Below, piece by piece: positions 9,437-17,890 of a DNA stretch of 41,781 nucleotides (the first letter of the stretch is position 1; the number at the start of each line of letters is the position of its first letter). Under the pieces are notes generated by a model that saw only the letters and a list, made by a program, of their open reading frames with translations, made no database searches and was not told the DNA's origin. The stretch spans positions 1 through 41,781 of the forward strand of contig PEAB01000026.1 of assembly GCA_002753395.1 (NCBI GenBank), read 5' to 3'. The stretch comes from Nitrospirae bacterium MYbinv3 (lineage in GTDB: Bacteria; Nitrospirota; Thermodesulfovibrionia; Thermodesulfovibrionales; Magnetobacteriaceae). The position numbers and the translations under genes are program-made.

Positions 9437-10687
9437 CTATCTCCTTGCTGCTGACTGGATACCTTTTAGCGCTGTTCCGGTAGCATCCTGTAACGATGTC
9501 ATTACGTCATTAGGACTCTTGGCCACTCCGGCTGCATATACACCGGCCTGCTGCCCATCGGCTATCACAAATCCATTTTCATCTAGCTGTACGCCTGTGC
9601 CTTTACCCTTTATTGATGGCTCCATGCCGGTAGCCAGTACCACCATATCCACCTGCTGACGTATCTTCTTACCGCCAAGCACATCCTCTACGACCAGTAT
9701 AGGGTCTTGGGTCTCGCTGTCTTCTTCTATCTTAGCGACCTTGCCCTTGATCATCTCGATTACGTTACTGGCTTGTACCTTCTTGAGAAAGTCCTCATAT
9801 TTTCCAGGAGCTCTTAAATCTATATAGTACATAATGGCCTTAGTCTCTGGGCTGCTATCCCTGAGATAGGTAGCCTGCTTTAACGTTGCCATACAACAGA
9901 TTGACGAACAGTGGGCTAAGTGGTTTTCGTCCCTGGAGCCGGCACATTGGACGAAGGCCACGGTTTTAACGGCCTTAGAGTCGGAGGGTCTGACGATCTT
10001 GCCTTTGGTTGGACCATTTGGGGCGGCCATTCTCTCCATCATCATATTGGTGATCACGTTTTTTACCTTCCCATAACCCAGGTTATCCATATGTGTGGCG
10101 TCGTAGGGGTTCCAGCCTGTTGCATAAACGATACTGCTTACATTTAGCTGCAAGGTCTCAGCCTTCATATTTAAATCTATGGCATTATACTTACATACCT
10201 CCACACACTTGCTGCATTGTGTGCCAGGGCATGCAGTTGAATCAATTACGTATTTCATGGGGAAAGACATCTCATGCGGTCTATATATAGCTTTTGTCTT
10301 ATCCATTCCAAAGTTAAAACTATTAGGCCTTTCTACGGGACATACCTCTACGCACATGTTGCATCCTGTGCACTTGGAGTTGACAAATCGGGGGTTAAGC
10401 TTCACCTGTACAGTAAAATTCCCCTCCTTGCCGCTGATGTTCTCTACTTCTGCCATTGTATAAAACTTTATGTTGGGGTTTTGTTTGATTCTTTTGAAGT
10501 TTATCTCTAAGCCGCAGTATGGCGGGCATAATTTCGGGAAATAACGGTTTAACTGTGCTACTCTTCCACCAAGATATGGGTTTCTCTCCACTATGATTGT
10601 GTTGTAACCTGTCTCGGCTGCTTCAATTGCTGTGGTAAGGCCGCTTATGCCTCCACCTATCACCAAAATACTCTTGTTATCCGACAT
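9437..10687 (-). CDS. qmoA: Qmo complex flavoprotein subunit QmoA (HdrA-like)
   Basis: A soluble FAD/Fe-S subunit of Qmo. The 416-residue protein has an N-terminal dinucleotide-binding motif (GGGISG, 11-16). Two ferredoxin-like clusters are inserted in the fold: C106-C109-C112-C116, and C153-C158-C161-C165 with an unusual first spacing (CPGTQC). A second nucleotide-binding ATG motif lies towards the C-terminus. The pair C54/C58 (KLCPPYC) is typical of HdrA relatives. A strong ribosome-binding site (GGAGG) lies 7 nt before the ATG. The 119-bp gap to aprA holds a GC-rich imperfect hairpin. The gene is read with qmoB and qmoC. Confidence 0.95.
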   Translation of the reverse strand: MSDNKSILVIGGGISGLTTAIEAAETGYNTIIVERNPYLGGRVAQLNRYFPKLCPPYCGLEINFKRIKQNPNIKFYTMAEVENISGKEGNFTVQVKLNPRFVNSKCTGCNMCVEVCPVERPNSFNFGMDKTKAIYRPHEMSFPMKYVIDSTACPGTQCSKCVEVCKYNAIDLNMKAETLQLNVSSIVYATGWNPYDATHMDNLGYGKVKNVITNMMMERMAAPNGPTKGKIVRPSDSKAVKTVAFVQCAGSRDENHLAHCSSICCMATLKQATYLRDSSPETKAIMYYIDLRAPGKYEDFLKKVQASNVIEMIKGKVAKIEEDSETQDPILVVEDVLGGKKIRQQVDMVVLATGMEPSIKGKGTGVQLDENGFVIADGQQAGVYAAGVAKSPNDVMTSLQDATGTALKGIQSAARR

Positions 10688-10723
10688 ATTAATCCTCCGC
10701 GTTTGTTTAAAACATTAAATAGT

Positions 10724-10783
10724 GGAGGGCACCAAAGGGGGTCGCCGCCGAATCTACGAGCAACGCCCCCTCTGACGCACCTA
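10724..10783 (-). other. GC-rich aprA-qmoA intergenic stretch with imperfect hairpin
   Basis: Read in the direction of transcription, an AGGGGG arm near the aprA end and a CCCCCT arm nearer qmoA can pair around a loop of about 23 nt. No T-run follows, so it is not a standard terminator. It may be an mRNA-processing or stability element adjusting aprBA against qmo expression, or a decayed repeat. This is low-certainty structure seen by eye. Confidence 0.3.
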
Positions 10784-10806
10784 TAAAACCCTATTTAGTG
10801 TCTTTT

Positions 10807-12780
10807 TTAGTCAGGGATCAGTTGTACATAATCTCTCTTTGAGAGCTCCCACTGCTGTGTCTTGAGGTTGAACTTGGAAATGGTAAAGCACTTCCAGTTT
10901 GTATCGTCTACGAGGTCGAAGTCTCCTCTGTAGTAGTAACCGGGATATCTGGAGTCTTCCCTGAAGAGGATGTGCCTTGCGTGTGACTCTCCTGCCCAGA
11001 TCCTGTGGTAGTTTTCCCAGCATCTCATAAGCTCGTGCAGGTCGGCAGCGGCCATCTTGAGAGAGTCTTCCTTGAGCATGACAAGCTGTTCGAGGCCCTT
11101 TTCGAGCATCGTCTTACTGGTCATGTACCAGGTTGATACTCCGCCTACGTACTCATCCATGATCTTCTGGAGTCTGGCCTGAAGCATCTTTGGTCTGATG
11201 TAGTAGGGGTTGGTTGCAGGGTCAGTGCTGTAGTTCTTGTACTTTTCGTATATCTCAAAGGGCAGGTAGATTTCGCCGGCCAGTTCGTCTATTGACTTTG
11301 AGAGAGTAGGTTTGTAGTTTGGTTCATCGAGGCATAAGGCTACCATTGCCTTGGCTGCGATCCTGCCTTCGGCGTGTGAGCCGGAGGAGAACTTGTGGCC
11401 TGAGGCGCCTACGCCGTCACCGGCTGTAAATAAGCCCTTGACGGTTGACATCCTGTTGTAACCCCAGTTCCATTCTTTTGGTGCACCCAGGTCGTCCGGT
11501 CCGCTTACCCATATACCGGCGCATCCTGCGTGTGAGCCTAGCAAGTATGGCTCTGTGGGCATGATCTCGGATGGTGTCTTGCTTGGGTCAATGTTATAGC
11601 CAGCCCATACACCGGCCTGTCCGATACACATGTCGAGAAAATCTTCCCATGCCTCGGCCTCAAGGTGCTTGATCTGCTTTGCATCCATGGTTTTTCCGAG
11701 TTCTGCCATTGCATTGTGGGTGTTCATGAGGATCGGGCCCTTACCGGCTTTCATATCGAGCATCATCATGTGGTTTCTGATGGCGGTGCCGAGCTTGTGG
11801 GGATCGCTACAGTACTTGCCGTACTTGGCCTTTGTTGACTCAAAGTGTGTTACGCAGTAGTCCTCACCGAGGGCGTTGGTGGCCTTTGCCTTAAAGAACA
11901 AGAACCATGCGCCAACCGGGCCGTATCCGTCCTTAAACCTTGCAGGTACGAATCTGTTCTCCATCAGGACGAGCTCTGCGCCCATCTGTGCTGCCATTGC
12001 GTAGGTTGAGCCGGCGTTCCAAACTGGATACCATGCCCTGCCCTGTCCTTCTGCCACTGAACGAGGTCTAAAGCAGTTAACAGCGCCGCCAGCGGCTAGG
12101 AGCATACACTTGGCCTTAAATACATATGCCTTGTTCTCTCTAACGCTGAATCCAACGGCTGCTGCTACTCTATTGGCGATCTTGGGATCTGGGAGGAGTT
12201 TAACGATAAACACTCTTTCATACAGGTTCTGTTCTTGGCCTGTGCCCTGTCTGTTGTACTCAAGGGCTTTCTTGGCGGCCTCTGCTACGATAACCTTGTA
12301 GGACTCGCCGTTTATCATTATCTGCCACTTACCGCTTCTTACTGGCTTTCCGCCTTCGGCTAGTTTCTTGGCAGGCTGTGCGCCGTCCATTGTGTGACCG
12401 TCGTCTGCTCTCTTCCATACGGGTAGACCCCACTCTTCAAAGAGGTGTACGGAATCATCAACGTGTCTTCCTACGTCATAAACAAGGTCTTCCCTGGTTA
12501 TGCCCATAAGATCGCCCCTTACGTACTTTACGTAGTCGGCAGGGTCGTTCTCTCCCATGTATGTGTTAATGGCTGAAAGACCCATTGCTACAGCGCCGCT
12601 TCTGTCCATAGCGGCCTTGTCAACGAGTGTAACCTTTATGCCCTTTGGCGTAGCCCAGCGTGCTGCTTCAAAAGCTGCTCCGCAATTGGCCATTCCACCG
12701 CCGATAAGCAGTATGTCTGTCTCAATCTCGACTATCTCTGGTCTCTGACAGTACGAAAACGTACAAGTTTCTAATTCCAT
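10807..12780 (-). CDS. aprA: Adenylylsulfate (APS) reductase alpha subunit AprA
   Basis: The catalytic flavoprotein of dissimilatory APS reductase, which reduces adenosine 5'-phosphosulfate to sulfite and AMP in the cytoplasm. The 657 residues match the normal AprA length. The FAD motif GGGMANCG begins at residue 27, and the typical AprA segments RPRSVAEGQGRAWYPVWNAG and ENRFVPARFKDGYGPVG are present. The protein belongs to the fumarate reductase/succinate dehydrogenase flavoprotein family. AGGAGG lies about 7 nt before the ATG. It is preceded by aprB at 14 bp, the usual aprBA pair. The pattern is that of the reductive enzyme, in keeping with the linked qmoABC, but direction cannot be proven without dsr genes in view. 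Confidence 0.97.
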   Translation of the reverse strand: MELETCTFSYCQRPEIVEIETDILLIGGGMANCGAAFEAARWATPKGIKVTLVDKAAMDRSGAVAMGLSAINTYMGENDPADYVKYVRGDLMGITREDLVYDVGRHVDDSVHLFEEWGLPVWKRADDGHTMDGAQPAKKLAEGGKPVRSGKWQIMINGESYKVIVAEAAKKALEYNRQGTGQEQNLYERVFIVKLLPDPKIANRVAAAVGFSVRENKAYVFKAKCMLLAAGGAVNCFRPRSVAEGQGRAWYPVWNAGSTYAMAAQMGAELVLMENRFVPARFKDGYGPVGAWFLFFKAKATNALGEDYCVTHFESTKAKYGKYCSDPHKLGTAIRNHMMMLDMKAGKGPILMNTHNAMAELGKTMDAKQIKHLEAEAWEDFLDMCIGQAGVWAGYNIDPSKTPSEIMPTEPYLLGSHAGCAGIWVSGPDDLGAPKEWNWGYNRMSTVKGLFTAGDGVGASGHKFSSGSHAEGRIAAKAMVALCLDEPNYKPTLSKSIDELAGEIYLPFEIYEKYKNYSTDPATNPYYIRPKMLQARLQKIMDEYVGGVSTWYMTSKTMLEKGLEQLVMLKEDSLKMAAADLHELMRCWENYHRIWAGESHARHILFREDSRYPGYYYRGDFDLVDDTNWKCFTISKFNLKTQQWELSKRDYVQLIPD

Positions 12781-12794
12781 GCTTTTCTCCTCCT

Positions 12795-13220
12795 CTATTT
12801 AATTGACTTTACAGAAGCCAGATTGAAGAAACCAGGTTTCTTAAGGGTGTTGAAGTCAGGCTCCGGCTTGCCCTTGTACGGATCCACTGACCCCTCGGCC
12901 GTTGTTCTAATTGGGAACTTAAACCTCTTCAATGATCCATTGCGGAACTTTACTGTCCACATGATCGAGTCTGAACCTCTCATCGGTATTACGTTTCCGC
13001 CCAATGGGATGAAATCCTGATAGCCTCTGATCTCTATCGCCTGCTGGGGGCATATCTTTACGCAGTTATAGCACTCCCAACACTGCTCTACCTCCTGATT
13101 AAAAGCCTTCATCCTGTCACGGTCAAGCTTCATTAAGTCATTTGGGCAGATGTACATACACGCTGTCTTCTCCTGCCCTTTGCAACCGTCGCACTTCTCG
13201 GTCATTACAAAACTAGGCAT
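12795..13220 (-). CDS. aprB: Adenylylsulfate (APS) reductase beta subunit AprB
   Basis: The electron-transfer subunit of APS reductase. The 141-residue protein has two [4Fe-4S] ferredoxin motifs, C10-C13-C21-C25 with the insertion typical of AprB and C47-C50-C53-C57. The rest is a tail that wraps around AprA in known structures (family knowledge). Its ribosome-binding site AAGGAGG lies 8 nt before the ATG. It opens the aprBA-qmoABC unit. Upstream lie an inverted repeat (13250-13264) and the terminator after sat (13305-13328), so aprB may have its own promoter. Confidence 0.97.
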   Translation of the reverse strand: MPSFVMTEKCDGCKGQEKTACMYICPNDLMKLDRDRMKAFNQEVEQCWECYNCVKICPQQAIEIRGYQDFIPLGGNVIPMRGSDSIMWTVKFRNGSLKRFKFPIRTTAEGSVDPYKGKPEPDFNTLKKPGFFNLASVKSIK

Positions 13221-13249
13221 ACAAAACCTCCTTTATAAACTAAACATTA

Positions 13250-13264
13250 TGGCTTAAAAAGCCA
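13250..13264. promoter_or_regulatory. Short inverted repeat upstream of aprB, possible operator
   Basis: TGGCTT-AAA-AAGCCA is a perfect 6-bp inverted repeat with a 3-bp spacer, about 30 bp before the aprB start and downstream of the sat terminator. It could be an operator or a small leader hairpin. Function is inferred from position only. Confidence 0.35.
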
Positions 13265-13304
13265 CTATATAAACAGTACAACCCTAATACTCTCTAACTA
13301 TATT

Positions 13305-13328
13305 AAAAAAAGGGGTGACTAAACCCCT
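13305..13328 (-). terminator. Intrinsic terminator after sat
   Basis: In the minus-strand direction the hairpin AGGGGT-TTAGTC-ACCCCT is followed at once by a run of seven Ts (13305-13311 on the plus strand as As). It begins 15 bp after the sat stop and separates adk-sat from aprBA-qmoABC. Confidence 0.8.
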
Positions 13329-13343
13329 CTTTATAACGTTTAT

Positions 13344-14555
13344 CTATCCTGTAGCGGCTCTGTGCAGCTTTATCTCTGTCTTTTCTGTAAGGCCTGCATA
13401 GTACTTCTTTAGGATCTCAAGAACCTCTGGGCGGCTAAAGTGGTCAGGTACCTCTGTACCCTCTGAAAGCATCTTCCTTAACGCCGTGCCGCTTAAGAGG
13501 AGTCTGTCTGCCTTACCGTGCGGACACGTCCTCATCGAGGCCATACCGTCGCACTTTGTGCAGTAGAATGTCCAGTCGATCTTCATCGCCTTTGTCTCAA
13601 GTGCATCTGCCGGTATCTCGTTGAATATGTGCTGAGCATCAAATGGGCCGTAGTAGTCGCCCACTCCTGCGTGATCACGTCCTACTATCAGGTCGCTGCA
13701 ACCATAGTTCTGCCTAAACAGGGCGTGTAACAGCGCCTCTCTGGGACCGGCGTACCTCATATCCAGGGGATAACCAGCCTGTATGCAGGTGTCTTTAACG
13801 AAGTAGTTATCTATCAGCTCGTTTATGCAGTCCTTTCTGACCGGTGCCGGTATGTCGCCAGCCTTTAGCTTGCCCAGCAACTGGTGAATCAGAAGACCAT
13901 CGCATATCTCTATGGCTATCTTTGCAAGAAACTCGTGTGAGCGATGCATTGGGTTTCTTGTCTGGAAGGCTGCTACCCTGCTCCAACCCTTGTCTTCAAA
14001 TAGCTTTCTTGTCTGTGCGGGTGTCAGATAGATCCCCTCGTACTCGGTGGGGAAAGTCCCCTCGCTTAGAACCTTTACGGGTCCTGCGAGGTTGACGTCT
14101 CCTTGACCCATAACCAGGGCAACACCGGGGTGCGCCTTGTCATCGGTTCTGAAGACCATCTTACACTCATGCACTTTATCTATTGAGTATTTTTCGCTAA
14201 TGGTCATAGTGCCCATGATCTCGCCGCTTTCCTCATCTACAAGGGCTACCTCTTGTCCAGCCTTAAGGCTGTCAGCCTGCTCCTTCGAGGTTGAAAGCGT
14301 GATAGGTATAGGCCAAAACGTGCCATCTGCCATCTTGTATGAATCACAAACGCCTTTCCAGTCCTCATACCCCATAAAACCTGTTAAAGGTGTAAACCCG
14401 CCTATGCCGAGCATTATAAGGTCACCAACTTCTCTTGAGGCCAGCTTTACCTGCGTAAGCGTCTTGGCCTTACTCTTTTCCTCTTCTAATGCCCCACCGG
14501 TCAATAAAAGAGGCTTTAACACCTTGTCTTTTCCATGCGGCCTAACTAATGCCAT
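13344..14555 (-). CDS. sat: Sulfate adenylyltransferase (ATP sulfurylase)
   Basis: Activates sulfate with ATP to APS and pyrophosphate, the first step of dissimilatory sulfate reduction. The 403-residue protein is the monofunctional bacterial type. The active-site motif [11 protein letters not shown] is at 198-208 and [12 protein letters not shown] at 292-303. C332, C335 and C344 with a following histidine (CTKC...CPHG) form the zinc site seen in sulfate-reducer enzymes. The usual glycine of the HRGHE motif is serine here. AGGAGG lies 9 nt before the ATG. It follows adk by 43 bp and is terminated before aprB. Confidence 0.97.
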   Translation of the reverse strand: MALVRPHGKDKVLKPLLLTGGALEEEKSKAKTLTQVKLASREVGDLIMLGIGGFTPLTGFMGYEDWKGVCDSYKMADGTFWPIPITLSTSKEQADSLKAGQEVALVDEESGEIMGTMTISEKYSIDKVHECKMVFRTDDKAHPGVALVMGQGDVNLAGPVKVLSEGTFPTEYEGIYLTPAQTRKLFEDKGWSRVAAFQTRNPMHRSHEFLAKIAIEICDGLLIHQLLGKLKAGDIPAPVRKDCINELIDNYFVKDTCIQAGYPLDMRYAGPREALLHALFRQNYGCSDLIVGRDHAGVGDYYGPFDAQHIFNEIPADALETKAMKIDWTFYCTKCDGMASMRTCPHGKADRLLLSGTALRKMLSEGTEVPDHFSRPEVLEILKKYYAGLTEKTEIKLHRAATG

Positions 14556-14598
14556 CTCTAACTTCCTCCTAATGATTTATTTGATTATGCTCTAAAAA

Positions 14599-15243
14599 TT
14601 AAGATCCTAAAATGGAACAAATTTTCTTAAATATTTCGTCTATATCGCCGATGCCTTCAACTCTTTTTAGTATACCCTTCTTTCCGTAGTAATCTATCAA
14701 CGGTTCCGTCTGAGCGCGATAGACGTCGAGTCTCTTTTTTATGGTCTCTTCTTTGTCGTCGTCTCTTTGGTAGAGTTCACCGGTGCATTTATCACAACTG
14801 CTCTCTTTGCTTGGCTTTGAGAAATAAATGTTGTACATCTGTCCGCAGCTCTTACATGTACGTCTACCCGTGAGCCTCTTTAAAAGCACGTCGAAGTCCA
14901 CATCTACGCTCAAGGCCACCTGTAATGGCATCCCCATAGAGGTTAGCACCTGATCCAGTGTCTCTGCCTGGGACGTGTTTCTTGGGAATCCGTCCAAGAT
15001 GAACCCCTTCTTACAATCATCCTGTGACAGACGCTCCTTGACCATCCCAATGACTACGCTGTCGGGTACCAGCTCACCCCTATCCATAAAACCCTTGGCT
15101 TCCTTGCCTAACTGTGTTGCATCTGCAACGGCCTTTCTTAGTATATCTCCTGTCGATATCTGTGGTATCGTGTACTTATCGATAAGTTTTTTCGCCTGAG
15201 TTCCCTTACCAGCGCCTGGGGCTCCGAGCAAGACTATTCTCAT
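14599..15243 (-). CDS. adk: Adenylate kinase
   Basis: Converts AMP plus ATP to two ADP. Beside sat and aprBA it would recycle the AMP released by APS reductase. From the chosen start the protein is 214 residues: P-loop GAPGAGKGT at 7-15, DGFPR, a LID domain with a CxxC...CxxC zinc ribbon (CKSCG ... CDKC), and the RRxDD-type arginines (YQRDDD). A longer reading from a TTG at 15255 is rejected because that codon overlaps the ribosome-binding site GGGAGGT, which is well placed 4-5 nt before the ATG at 15243. A near-consensus promoter (15305-15334) drives the gene, so adk is first in the adk-sat unit. Confidence 0.96.
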   Translation of the reverse strand: MRIVLLGAPGAGKGTQAKKLIDKYTIPQISTGDILRKAVADATQLGKEAKGFMDRGELVPDSVVIGMVKERLSQDDCKKGFILDGFPRNTSQAETLDQVLTSMGMPLQVALSVDVDFDVLLKRLTGRRTCKSCGQMYNIYFSKPSKESSCDKCTGELYQRDDDKEETIKKRLDVYRAQTEPLIDYYGKKGILKRVEGIGDIDEIFKKICSILGS

Positions 15244-15304
15244 GTTACCTCCCAATGTTTATAAAGAAGACTTGGTATATATTAACACCTAAAACCGCAC
15301 TGGT

Positions 15305-15334
15305 ATATTAGCCAATGCCTTCAATTATTGTCAA
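15305..15334 (-). promoter_or_regulatory. Sigma-70-type promoter of adk-sat
   Basis: On the minus strand, TTGACA (15329-15334) and TAATAT (15305-15310) are 18 bp apart, giving a start near 15298 and a leader of about 55 nt. A solitary copy of the MITE end TGGGTGCATAAGAA lies 18 bp upstream. Confidence 0.75.
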
Positions 15335-15351
15335 GAAAAAATTCTTAGTTT

Positions 15352-15365
15352 TGGGTGCATAAGAA
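15352..15365 (+). repeat. Solitary MITE-type terminal repeat
   Basis: TGGGTGCATAAGAA is identical to the left end of the element at 4263, but no matching right end lies nearby. It is probably a relic of a deleted or recombined element, just upstream of the adk promoter. Confidence 0.6.
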
Positions 15366-15401
15366 AAATATGGCGGCTGAGTACGTTTACAGTGGTTAGG
15401 A

Positions 15402-15548
15402 TAATGCTGTTGACTTAAGCATTAGGTCTATGAGTCCAGGTAACATCTTAAGCAACCACGCCAGACATTTACGGGGTCAAGGGGACGAGTCCCCTTGCGG
15501 AGGGGTCTGAGGGGAGGTAGAGCCTCCCCTTCTTAAGTCAGCCTTTTA
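15402..15548. mobile_element. TAATGC-type MITE-like element, right end decayed
   Basis: The left end TAATGCTGTTGACTTAAG is identical to the ends of the element at 35533-35707, and the two share the inner segment TTAAGCAACCACGCC. The right end is degraded (CTTAAGTCA then GCCTTTTA) and runs into the stop codon of the minus-strand histidine kinase. The kinase's TAA may be donated by the element's terminal TAA. It contains hairpin repeat R4. Confidence 0.65.
15473..15531 (+). repeat. GC-rich double-hairpin repeat, copy R4
   Basis: Same core as R1, beginning GGGGTCAAGGGGACGAG and ending with the palindrome GGGGAGGTAGAGCCTCCCC. It lies 15 bp past the stop codon of the minus-strand histidine kinase gene. 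Confidence 0.85.
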
Positions 15549-17162
15549 TGTGGCTATTGAGAGGTTTACGCCTTCGCTGCACTTTGCCAGGTCAGCGGGG
15601 ATTGTGGTGATTGGGAGTTTTACCGTGAAGGTGGTGCCGCGGTTGACCTTTGTGTCGACGGTGATCTGGCCGCCGTGTTTTGCTATTATGCCCTGCGATA
15701 CAGACAGACCAAGACCGGTACCCTTACCTTTTGATTTAGTGGTAAAAAATGGGTCAAAGATATGATGTAGTATGTGATCGGGGATGCCTGTTCCGTAATC
15801 GATCACTTTTACGGAGACAAAGTTTGGCTCCTCCGAAGGCCCCACGTGTATCTTGAGATGCCCGCCTTTACGTGTCACATCAAGGGCGTTGAGGAGCAGG
15901 TTGAGAAACACCTGTTCTAACTGGTGCCTGTCGCCATGAATACGGGGCAGGTTTGGCGCTATTTTCAGGTCCACGTTAACGCCTGCCAACTTTATCTGAT
16001 TCCCAGTGAGTTTGAGGGTGTCCCTCAGAACACCGCCAATACAGATGGGCTCCATGATGGTCTCACTTTCGCGGGCAAAGTCCAGGAGATTGCGAACAAT
16101 GTTTCTTGCCCTCCCGGCCTCATCTGTAAGGTCTCTTACCATGTCAATCCTTTCCTCATCCGACAGATCGCTGTAGTCCTCTAAGAGCATGTGTGCCGTC
16201 AAGGTTATATTGTTTATAGGATTGTTGAGTTCATGGGCTATGCCGGAGGTCAGAGTCCCAACGGCACGGAGCTTTTGCGACTGTGCAAGTATCTGCTGCT
16301 GCCTGTCTAACTCCTTAATCAGGTAATCTATTGCCATTGACAGGTCAGAAAACTCATCATTGTAGTTATGGTCTGACATGATTGTGGTGTACTGTCCGTT
16401 TGCCATTAAGGTGGAGTACTTAGAGAACAGGTTAATGGCTCTCAGCACCCTTTTACCTAAGAGGTGCGATATAAACAACATAAAGAAGATTAAAAACACC
16501 AGGGCATATAGGTGAACTGTTCTGAAGTGGATTATTAATCTCTCTGTAGCGTCGCTCCCCTTTGATAACAGTTTTTCGGCTGAGTTTATCAACATAGAGC
16601 CGCATTGTTTGAGTTCTTTTTGAAGTCTTTCTTTCCTTTGAGCCTTATCGAGCTGGTCAAAGCCGTTTTTTACTCTATCCAGCTCTTCCATATTCTCCAG
16701 CAGCTTGACATATTTTTCGAGTAGACCGATAGAGTTTTCGTAATCTATGTGTTTTTTTAATTCACCATAGTGGGTTATCACCTGTTTTTCAAGTTTTTTT
16801 ATGACCTGTTTGCTCTCCTTAATCCCTGAGCCATAGAGGAAATAGTCTTTTTCAAACGATCGTGCTTGTGAGACGCTTGCATAAAAGTTGTTGGCAAATT
16901 CACTCAACTGCAAGCCCTTTTCCATCTTCACCATTGTTAGCAGCATAGAGGCGCCTATCCCCAGGGCCAGTATAAAAGTAACCACGAATCCTACATAGAT
17001 GTGTGCCTTAATCGTGAATCTGTATGGTTTTTTAGGGGTCTTCTCAACCGCCTCTATACCGGCGCCCTTTGTTTCCTCACGTTGGTCAATCTGCTTGTCG
17101 ATTAACTTCTTGAGCCATTGTAAGACGCACTTATACCGTTTATCGATACAATCTTTCATCAT
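15546..17162 (-). CDS. Membrane sensor histidine kinase
   Basis: The 538-residue protein has a cytoplasmic N-terminus and TM1 at about 55-77. An extracytoplasmic all-helical sensor follows (about 80-212, with ARSFEKDYFLYG, reminiscent of helical-bundle sensors), then TM2 at about 216-236, a HAMP-like linker, a HisKA domain with the phospho-accepting H310 (GIAHELNNP), and a HATPase domain with N, G1 (DYGTGIP) and G2 (GKGTGLGL) boxes. The ligand is unknown. It is 75 bp downstream of a single-domain response regulator on the same strand and is very likely its partner. Its start lacks a strong ribosome-binding site. The stop codon borders or lies within a MITE-like element. Confidence 0.9.
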   Translation of the reverse strand: MMKDCIDKRYKCVLQWLKKLIDKQIDQREETKGAGIEAVEKTPKKPYRFTIKAHIYVGFVVTFILALGIGASMLLTMVKMEKGLQLSEFANNFYASVSQARSFEKDYFLYGSGIKESKQVIKKLEKQVITHYGELKKHIDYENSIGLLEKYVKLLENMEELDRVKNGFDQLDKAQRKERLQKELKQCGSMLINSAEKLLSKGSDATERLIIHFRTVHLYALVFLIFFMLFISHLLGKRVLRAINLFSKYSTLMANGQYTTIMSDHNYNDEFSDLSMAIDYLIKELDRQQQILAQSQKLRAVGTLTSGIAHELNNPINNITLTAHMLLEDYSDLSDEERIDMVRDLTDEAGRARNIVRNLLDFARESETIMEPICIGGVLRDTLKLTGNQIKLAGVNVDLKIAPNLPRIHGDRHQLEQVFLNLLLNALDVTRKGGHLKIHVGPSEEPNFVSVKVIDYGTGIPDHILHHIFDPFFTTKSKGKGTGLGLSVSQGIIAKHGGQITVDTKVNRGTTFTVKLPITTIPADLAKCSEGVNLSIAT

Positions 17163-17237
17163 AGCGAAGGGTTCTTTTCCATTTTTGTATCTTAGCCATG
17201 TGCAGCTTGGAAGCTATGTAAGGAGATATAAACTCCT

Positions 17238-17633
17238 CTATCCCTGTTCTTTTAACCTCACGCCAAGGGTTTCAGCGGCTTTTATTATGACGTTTCTTAG
17301 ATCATCGGGTTTAAAGGGTTTGGCGATAAAGTCGAATGCGCCCTTTTCCATTGCCTGTCTAGCCAGCTCCATCATGGCGTAACCGGTAATCATGATGACT
17401 TTAGTTCTAACGGACTTATTCATCACGTGTTCAAGGACTTCCAGCCCGTCAATCTCGTCCATTCTAATATCTGTGACGACTATGTCGAATGCCTCCTCGT
17501 CGATTCTTTTAAGCGCCTTTGCCGGGTTGTCAAAGACCTCAACGTCGCAGCCCAGCTTTATTATAGCAGGCTTAAGCCTTTTACCCACAATAGGTTCGTC
17601 ATCAAGAAGTAGTATCTTTAAATTCATATCCAT
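17238..17633 (-). CDS. Single-domain response regulator
   Basis: A CheY-like receiver of 131 residues with no output domain. The acidic pair is D11/D12, the phospho-acceptor D55 (VVTDIRM), the switch T83 (MITGYA) and the conserved K105 (AKPF). GAGGAG lies 4 nt before the first ATG; a second ATG two codons on is also possible. It is followed by the membrane histidine kinase, so it probably acts as an intermediate in a phosphorelay or by protein contact. Confidence 0.92.
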   Translation of the reverse strand: MDMNLKILLLDDEPIVGKRLKPAIIKLGCDVEVFDNPAKALKRIDEEAFDIVVTDIRMDEIDGLEVLEHVMNKSVRTKVIMITGYAMMELARQAMEKGAFDFIAKPFKPDDLRNVIIKAAETLGVRLKEQG

Positions 17634-17812
17634 TAAGCTCCTCGCTTATTTCCTTGTCTTATCTTTCATTCGCTAATCTAACATTAGGTGATGGTTGCAA
17701 ATCTTCCGAGTGTTCCATAAAACGTCTATATGTTACAAGTTTGCGAGGTCTTTTGTAAAGAACTCGAATTGCCAGGGGTGCAAGGAATTTCGTGAGGTGT
17801 AAGCATATTTAC

Positions 17813-17872
17813 GGGGTCAAGGGGACTGGTCCCCTTGCGAGGGTGTCTGAGGGGGAGCAGAGCTCCCCCTTC
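17813..17872 (+). repeat. GC-rich double-hairpin repeat, copy R5
   Basis: Core GGGGTCAAGGGGACTGG with the right-hand palindrome GGGGGAGCAGAGCTCCCCC. The arms differ from R1 in both strands together (AGC/GCT), preserving pairing. It lies about 18 bp beyond the stop of the minus-strand two-TM protein gene. Confidence 0.85.
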
Positions 17873-17890
17873 TATTCCAAATAGAGAGTT

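Noticed and set aside
15244-15255. Longer N-terminus for adenylate kinase (MGGN extension from TTG)
   Set aside because: The TTG overlaps the ribosome-binding site, while the ATG at 15243 has ideal spacing and begins the usual MRIVLLGAPG.
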